Source of the DNA: Cymodocea nodosa
Lineage: Eukaryota; Streptophyta; Magnoliopsida; Alismatales; Cymodoceaceae
DNA length: 64,000 bases
Direction: 5' to 3'
Assembly (NCBI GenBank): GCA_036874045.1
Contig: CM072344.1
Coordinates: 12,558,501 to 12,622,500 of the forward strand
This document shows, one piece after another, positions 57,850-64,000 of the stretch. The translations under genes were made by a program, and so were the position numbers. Each line of letters opens with the position of its first letter. Within the stretch, counting starts at the first letter, position 1. The notes beneath the pieces were generated by a model. That model saw nothing but the letters and a program-made list of their open reading frames with translations. It was not told the DNA's origin and searched no databases.

Positions 57850-59440
57850 TATTTGACTCCTTGTTGGGTACGTTCTTAACAGAACGCCCCCCCTCCTTTT
57901 CGTCCTGCCTTTTTTTCTTTCGATTTTCTTCTCCCAGCTTTTGCTTTCTTTCTATTAGCTTCTTGGTTCAGACGATGATGGCAGCGGGATGAGAAGCGGC
58001 CGGATATTGCTTTTTCGTCATTGTGGTTGAAAATTGTTTCTCTTAATATTTCTATCTAGCCAGTTGTATTTGTAGTCGGTGGAAAAGATTTAAAAAAAAA
58101 AAAAAAATCTAGTGATATTTGATCAAAGCATTTATTTTACTCTTTGCTTTAAAGAGAAAGCAGGAGTTGTGTTTTTTTTCCGAGGAATTTATGCTGGAGC
58201 AATAAATCAATTTAGAAAGATGAGGATTGATCTTAGAGTTGACTAATTCATTGGCAGTTCAAGTAAGTAATTTTCTAAGTTGTTAAGGATTTATCCAAAT
58301 TTCTAGTGATCTAAATAAATTTATTATGCATAAATATAATTTTTAGCTTATGAAACTACTATAGCATTGACTTGTTTATAATTCATCACCAATGTTCACC
58401 CTTAAAACTAAGTTTTCTAAATTTGCACAAGATAGATTACTCAATTAGTTAACGTGCAAATTGATCACAACACTATTAAATCATGCAATAAAAGAAAGAA
58501 TAATGGAAATGCGCAAGGAATGCTCACTTATAAAACAATTATCTATCAATATGATAACTCAAAATTTCCGAGTAGGTATGCGTTGCAAAGCTTTAGGAAA
58601 GTACATTATTACGAAACTATTCCAAATTGAACTCTGATTAGAAAACCACAATTAAATAATCAACCAACAACTATGCAACATACCGTATAAGGTGTAGCAA
58701 ATAACACTCGAGAATTTGAAAATTTGTGAATTTGTGGGTTGGAAATCACGATTTCAAAATTGCAACTCCTGTCTGATTTATAAAATTTGTAACTTAATCT
58801 TCACAACACCAAGTTACATGTATTTGGTATTGTTTGAAAGGTTATGAAGTGTAGATTCAGACAAAATTACAACTAGTGATGTTCTAAGCCTGAATGACAG
58901 CAAAAATTGATTATACAAACACTGGTTTGAAATTCTACAAATTAATTTGCTCATGATAAAATCACAAATCTTTTGTAAAACAATTGCAAACTCAAATTTA
59001 CTTTAATGTTCACCCTAAATACTAAAGCCACAACACCATCACATAGATTCATGATTAAAACAAAGTAAAAATATGGACCAAAATGAAGGAAATTGCTAGA
59101 CAATCCAATATCAACTGCAAATTCGAAATCTACATAAGATGAACCCAACAATCGTCACTAAAACACACAGATCTTATACCTAATAACTCCTAATTAAAAT
59201 CTCAGCAAACACTATTGGAAATCCCTATTTGAACCTAATGACATGTAGCAAATCAAAATCAGACGAAACCCTTGAAAGCTATACTTAACAAAACGATAGA
59301 AGATAAACCCAAAACGCAAAAATAGAGTGGACCTGTAAACAAGATGATGATAAGAAACACTTGACTACATGTACTCTCGGAAGATAATACATGTTCAGCT
59401 TCTAGAATTAAGATTCTACTAACGTTTAACAAAAGAAGTA
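57850..59440. other. AT-rich stretch without recognised gene
   Basis: No domain or element end recognised. The longest minus-strand open stretch (58,951-59,151) is short and of random-like composition. A polyA14 run lies near 58,092. Confidence 0.5.
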
Positions 59441-59700
59441 CTTTGTGAATGGGGGAAAGTGAAGGAAAGGAAAGTATGGATAGAAATTTGAATGTTTGTG
59501 TAACTTATAAAGTGATGGAGAGTTATGTTTGTGCAAATCATAACATTAAGAGAGGGGAGGAGGGGGAGGAGGAGGCTGTGAATGGGAGAAATTGAAGGAA
59601 AGTAAAAGAAAGGAAAGTAAGGAAAAGTAAAGGCAGAAATTTAGATGTTTGTGTGATAAGACTGAAAAAATCAATCACTTTCCACCGTATAAAAGGAATA
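59440..59700 (+). repeat. Direct duplication of about 130 bp, purine-rich
   Basis: GTGAATGGG(G/A)GAAA(G/T)TGAAGGAAAG and AAATTT(G/A)(A/G)ATGTTTGTGT occur at 59,446-59,515 and 59,577-59,660. Confidence 0.7.
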
Positions 59701-59759
59701 ACTTTCCTTTGCAAAGTTTCAGTATCAAAACTTTTCCGAGCCTTGACCCTCCAAAAGTG

Positions 59760-60030
59760 AAGGAAAGTTATGTCCTTTCTTCCTGATTTCTTGTAAAGCT
59801 AAGCATCGTCGAGATTTCTTCTCATTCTTCAAAGAGCCAAAGATCAATTAATTTCTTCCTAGAAAGCTACGCCCATTCTTCACCTGATTTCTCGCAAAGC
59901 CGAGTGTCAACAAGATTTCTTCCCATTGAAAGAGCTAGAAGATCGATCGATTTCTTCCTGTTGAAAGAGCCAAATCAACCAATTTCTTTGAGATTTCTTC
60001 CCATTCTTCAAGCTAGATCAACTGATTTCC
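59760..60030 (+). repeat. Degenerate minisatellite of GATTTCTTCCCATTCTTCAA-like units
   Basis: At least five irregular repeats of (A/T)GATTTCTTC(C/T)CATT with AAAGAGC(C/T)A and AAAGC(T/C)(A/G)AG spacers (59,783, 59,811, 59,876, 59,911, 59,988). No gene. Confidence 0.65.
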
Positions 60031-61200
60031 CTTGTGAAGTTAGATACCCACAAAGCTAAGCATCGCTAGTTCTTCTTTATAGTTCTTTGACATAGCCGAC
60101 AAAGCTAGTAAGCTCATCGGACGAAACCAGTAAGCTCGCTTCCTCTTCTTGCATTCCTTGTTTTATGTTTTTTAATCTTGCATCATTTTTTTTGCAAATG
60201 TTACATCTCACATTTAAATGGTGTTCATTTGTATCTATTATAAAATCTTTATTTGTATATGTTATCTATTTGTTATGGTGTTCTTCGAGCTAGATCGATC
60301 GATTTCTTCTTCGTAGTTCTTTGTAGCTCTTCATTTGTTATCAATGAGTGTTTTTTATGTATTATCATTCCTCTATCAAAGATATGACAAGGATTGGAAC
60401 AAAAACGAAATACTTCCATAGTATAGCTAGTGTTTCGTTGAAATGGGTCTACTATTTTTAATAAGGATTGGAGAAGCATCCTAGCACAACATGTTTAGCA
60501 TCAGTAATGCATACTTCATGTATTTACTTAAAGATAAGCATGCCTATGTATGACCACCAATGATTTGCATAGCTAGTGTTTTCTTACTTAAAAATATGTT
60601 TTCAATAATTTAATAGACACAATTATAGTAGATTTTAGGATACTTCAGAGTAGAGGTAGGACTGCAACAATATGCTACCCTTAAAAATTCTATGCCGCTC
60701 ACTACCAACAATTATAATGTTCAAGCATAAAACAAGTCTAACACAAGTATTTTCACATTCAAGCATTGACTAATCGTTTCCTATTTTCTTTATATAGCAT
60801 TATATTGTAATAAACAACAGTCTAGATAGATTTGAATAAATTTCAAAAGCTTTTAAGATTACTAATGCTAAGACACAATTTTAACTATTCTAACACATCA
60901 TTGATTCAACACCTGTTAACATATTTATTTAGACTTTTGGAACATCAGTAATCGTCATCAACAATATAACCATGTAGCAATAAATATCACCTACTTTGGC
61001 TAATTTAGCATTATTTGGACTTTTAGTCTAGTTTGCCTTGTACAACACCTATCAAATATGTATGACATTGTGTTAAATTTTCTTAGTGGACTACTTAATA
61101 AATAACTATTAGATGTGGGAATCCAGTAACTTCATGCTATTTGCATTTATGGAAATGAACTTTGCAAAGAAATAGTTATTGCTGCAACAGATGGTTAATA
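60030..61200. other. AT-rich stretch without recognised gene
   Basis: Nothing supported: no long ORF, RNA gene or element terminus identified. Confidence 0.5.
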
Positions 61201-61224
61201 AAATTTATGAAATGAGGTTGGACA

Positions 61225-61592
61225 CATGAAGAAGCTAATGCGGTTTTTGTTGACAAAATGATAGAGGCATCTCCTATGCTTCTTGTCTATGATGTTAATA
61301 TTTTTTAGCAAGGGTTCCACATGCATATAATATTTTGAAACATTCAATCTCATAAAAAAATCTAAAAGAAGAAAGGGATAACATTATTGCAAGTTGGTCT
61401 TTATATCTTGGCCTTATGTGGAAGAGCTTCAAATTACAATGCAGATATTGGATTATTCTTAGTTGTCATGTTAACTTTTTTTGTTGAAGAGATATAACTT
61501 TTTTTGCTTTCTATTTTCCTTCTATTTATTACAGTAACAGCCTTTCTTTCTGATTTAATAAAATCTGTTCCATCTTTCAAAAAAAAAAAAGG
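61225..61592 (+). pseudogene. Probable processed retro-insert 3' end with poly(A)
   Basis: AATAAA at about 61,557 is followed some 17 bp later by an A12 run (61,580-61,591), the signature of a reverse-transcribed polyadenylated RNA. Upstream are short open stretches (EANAVFVDKMIEASPMLLVY near 61,235; LLQVGLYILALCGRASNY near 61,385) with interruptions. The family is not recognised; it could be a processed pseudogene or a LINE-mobilised fragment. Confidence 0.4.
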
Positions 61593-61954
61593 ATGAAGAA
61601 TGTTTTATTTCAGGAAGATGATACACGGTCTATAGTTCACATCTACTGAGTGCAGCTACATTATTCCATGAATGCTTGTCTTCTATAAATGAAAATTTAT
61701 GATTGGATTGATCAAATGAAGTGGAGTATGCCATAGTGCTGCAAAACTTGTGAATTGCTATATTCTTCAAAATTTGTATTTATGTCAAACCATATTGGTT
61801 TGCTTATATATTAATCATGCATCATTTTTATAAAGCATTAGTCAAGTTATTTGTTATTTCTAGTCAAGTTATTCTATTTATATAGATTTGTGATATATAT
61901 GTTATTTTTAAATATGTGTTTTGTTATATTTTTGTTTCTTATATGATATTAGTC

Positions 61955-62960
61955 AAGCATGTCAACCACAAGTAGTAGAAAGGGTGGAGGACGAAGTTAC
62001 ATAAGTTGGAGGGAGTGTTGTAGTTGACAAACAAATTTTGAATATTTTGTGTGAAAAACTGAATGAAGGCAATGGTAAAACTATTAATGTAAAGATAAGA
62101 GTTGATACATTGGATAAAGTTATTCAAGAATATAATAAGAAGACAAAAAGTAGTATTATAAGAAAAAATGTAAATAGTCGCATAAAGGCTTAGTGACTAA
62201 TGTACAAAAACTACAAAAAAATTTCAAGTCAAAGTGGATGAATTTGAGTCTACATAAACGGGTATGCTAATATATTTGAAAAAATCTAGAAAGAATTTGT
62301 TAAGGTAAGAAATTTTACTCATTTCTATTTGTTGACTCTAATTTGATAAATTCATCTTTTCAATTATAGAAACTTCTTGATAGTAAGCAATGTAAAGAGA
62401 GACCTTGCCCTATCTACAAACAACTTCAAACTATTTTTGAAGATAGCCCATCTGGTTCTCGAGCAAAGTAGCCTAAGGAATATATACAACTTCAAGAAGA
62501 TGATACACATGTTAGTTTAAATAATGATATAGATACATTTACTCCAATATTTTATGAAGTTCCAATTTAAGTCACTCCTTACATGCAAAAAAATTTATCA
62601 TTAACAAATGCCTCCACAACAAATGTGTCTAAGAAGAAGAGACCTTGACCACATGCAAAGTCACAAGAGATTATGTCTAACATAGTTCAAGATATGATAT
62701 GTGCTTTTAGAGAATATTTTGAAAGAGATGATCACAGGGACACACATAGGTTAGAAATTATGAATGGATTATATGAAGTGGAAAAAGAAAGGTTGTATCT
62801 ATAGCATGTATCATCAAGGAAAATAAAAGATGTGATGAATATATTATTCTCACTATTTGAGCTTATTGATGATGAACAATTTCAAGTAACCAAATTATTA
62901 CAATGTACTAAAATGCAAGAACAATTTTTAGTTATACCAAATGAAAAGAAAGTAGCATGA
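61955..62960 (+). pseudogene. PIF/Harbinger ORF1, Myb/SANT-like, degenerate
   Basis: At 62,026-62,190 the frame reads DKQILNILCEKLNEGNGKTI, then DTLDKVIQEYNKKTKSSIIR and VNSRIKA, matching the plant Myb/SANT-like DNA-binding domain (D..FL.LC.E....GN, W..I...F...TG..Y...Q.KNR). Further stretches follow: KERPCPIYKQLQTIFEDSPS at 62,400, then SKKKRP, IMSNIVQDMICAFREYF at 62,670, and VTKLLQCTKMQEQFLVIPNE at 62,890. In these transposons ORF1 helps the transposase bind the ends. Several in-frame stops (for example TAG at 62,191-62,193) and missing WT/W residues show decay. An intron-like GTAAG-TATAG stretch lies at about 62,305-62,370. Confidence 0.7.
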
Positions 62961-63269
62961 TTGAGGTTTTATCTACATTGATGTAGTTAACTCTTATTTT
63001 GTTGATATTGGAAATTATGTGATAAACTCTTATGTTGTTATGTGATAATCTTTTATATTGTTGGTTGTTATGATATTATGATAAACTTTTATATTATTGG
63101 TTGTTATGATAAACTTTTATGTGATAGGCTTTATGATAAACTCTTATGTTATTGGTTGATATGATACACTCTTATGTTGTTAATGTGGTGTGATAATGTT
63201 ATTTTTATAGGTCATGATAAACTCTTACTAATCAAGTAATGTACATGATGATGTTTTTATAGGTGATAT

Positions 63270-64000
63270 TCTTTGCAAATGAATTTAGAGGAAAGGACCC
63301 ATAGGTTGAGACTACTATTAAAATAAGAGGATGAAAGAGCAAGGAAAAAGCAAAAGATAATGATGTTATCATGAAATTTTTTTAGTGCAATTGCATGTCA
63401 TTCTAGTATTAATTCAATGATTATTGATCGCATCTATAGTAAAGAAGGGAAATATTATGTTAGAAGATTATTAGATCCAAATTTACCAATTTAGGCATAT
63501 AATTATAGGAAAATATATCTTATGAGTCAGTTTATACTCCTATAATTTTGTGATCTATTAAGAAAAAAGGAAGTAGTATGTGATGGTAATAAGTAATAAC
63601 ATTACTGTGGAGGAGAAATTGACATTATTTTTGGTAACAATTGGTCAAATCAAAGATATGGAGTAATACGATAAAGATTTCATTGTTCAAGTTACATTGT
63701 TAGTCATGTATTCAATGAGATGTTAAATGCTATACTACATTTTAGTATAATTCTTCTACTTAAACATTCATCATCAACACATAGATGAATTGGTAATGAT
63801 GTGTCTTCCTATACTTCAAGGTAAATTACTATTACCATTTGTTTTGTTTCTTACAATATTGATATTATTTTATATAATGCTTCTCTTGTATTTGTTAATA
63901 GGATTGTATTGGTGTAATAGATGGTACACATATAAAAATAACTATTTATGGTGAAGAAACAATACCCTTTAGGAATAGAAAGGGTAAATTGTTATGAAAT
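63270..64000 (+). pseudogene. PIF/Harbinger DDE transposase, degenerate, runs off the window
   Basis: Exon ending at 63,820 holds VEEKLTLFLVTIGQ near 63,610, a helix-turn-helix-like SYIVSHVFNEMLNAILHFS near 63,690 and FLYF; after a GT-AG intron (63,821-63,901) follows KDCIGVIDGTHIKITIYGEE with PFRNRKG, the first catalytic Asp block of the DDE_Tnp_4 nuclease (CIGAIDGTH, YRNRKG). It cuts and pastes the element. Stops and frame changes upstream and a TGA at about 63,995 show it is inactive. Lies about 300 bp after ORF1, the usual order. The remaining D and E blocks and one terminal repeat would be right of the window. Confidence 0.82.

Noticed and set aside
61380-61560. Possible membrane-transporter fragment (LLQVGLYILALCGRAS)
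   Set aside because: Resemblance to a peptide/nitrate transporter helix is weak and short, with no supporting second motif.
1-64000. CRISPR arrays, bacterial operons, riboswitches, intact tRNA genes
   Set aside because: None seen; the sequence is plant nuclear DNA. Regular repeats present are LTRs, tandem duplications and microsatellites.

Overview
The window is nuclear DNA of a flowering plant, most likely a eudicot. It is AT-rich, has GT-AG introns, contains pieces of a nucleostemin-like GTPase gene (NSN1 family), and is filled with nested plant LTR retrotransposons of the Ty1/Copia (SIRE/Maximus-like) and Ty3/Gypsy (Athila-like) lineages. I cannot name the species. No intact long host gene is visible. 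All family names come from reading motifs and self-comparison by eye; no database search was run.

Layout. 1-2,250: 3' half of an NSN1-like gene; an 800-bp TRIM with a perfect 5-bp target duplication sits in the sequence just before its first visible exon. 2,529-8,105: SIRE-like Copia fossil (copy 1) with a clean solo LTR inside gag. 8,106-30,629: a scrambled complex of Athila-like Gypsy fossils. One pol lies on the minus strand (about 9.2-17.1 kb) and one on the plus strand (about 18.2-30.6 kb). Between and inside them are three copies of an F-box/FBA-type host gene that the element family appears to have captured. 30,639-30,847: orphan host exon (minus) with a four-cysteine pattern.

31,850-57,790: an array built from NSN1 gene fragments. 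NSN1 exons occur on both strands, several as back-to-back inverted pairs, within a tandem repeat unit of about 3.5 kb (unit 1 starts at 33,762, unit 2 at 37,214, a third partial start at 57,702). Unit 2 is split by about 15 kb of nested elements. An old Athila-like LTR (from 37,606) was hit by SIRE-like Copia copy 2 (39,323-52,460, 5-bp duplication ACTTA). That element was in turn hit by an Athila-type solo LTR (46,837-48,690, duplication ATATC) and by a SINE whose head is a full-length 5S rRNA-like sequence (44,051-44,480, 18-bp duplication).

57,790-64,000: AT-rich sequence with small tandem repeats, a polyadenylated retro-insert end, and at the right edge a degenerate PIF/Harbinger DNA transposon with Myb/SANT-like ORF1 and a DDE transposase that runs off the window.

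The most interesting points are the 5S-headed plant SINE, the Athila-like family carrying an F-box gene (one copy of which looks spliced), the inverted NSN1 exon pairs that could yield hairpin RNA, and the sharing of an accessory ORF and LTR blocks between Copia and Gypsy elements.
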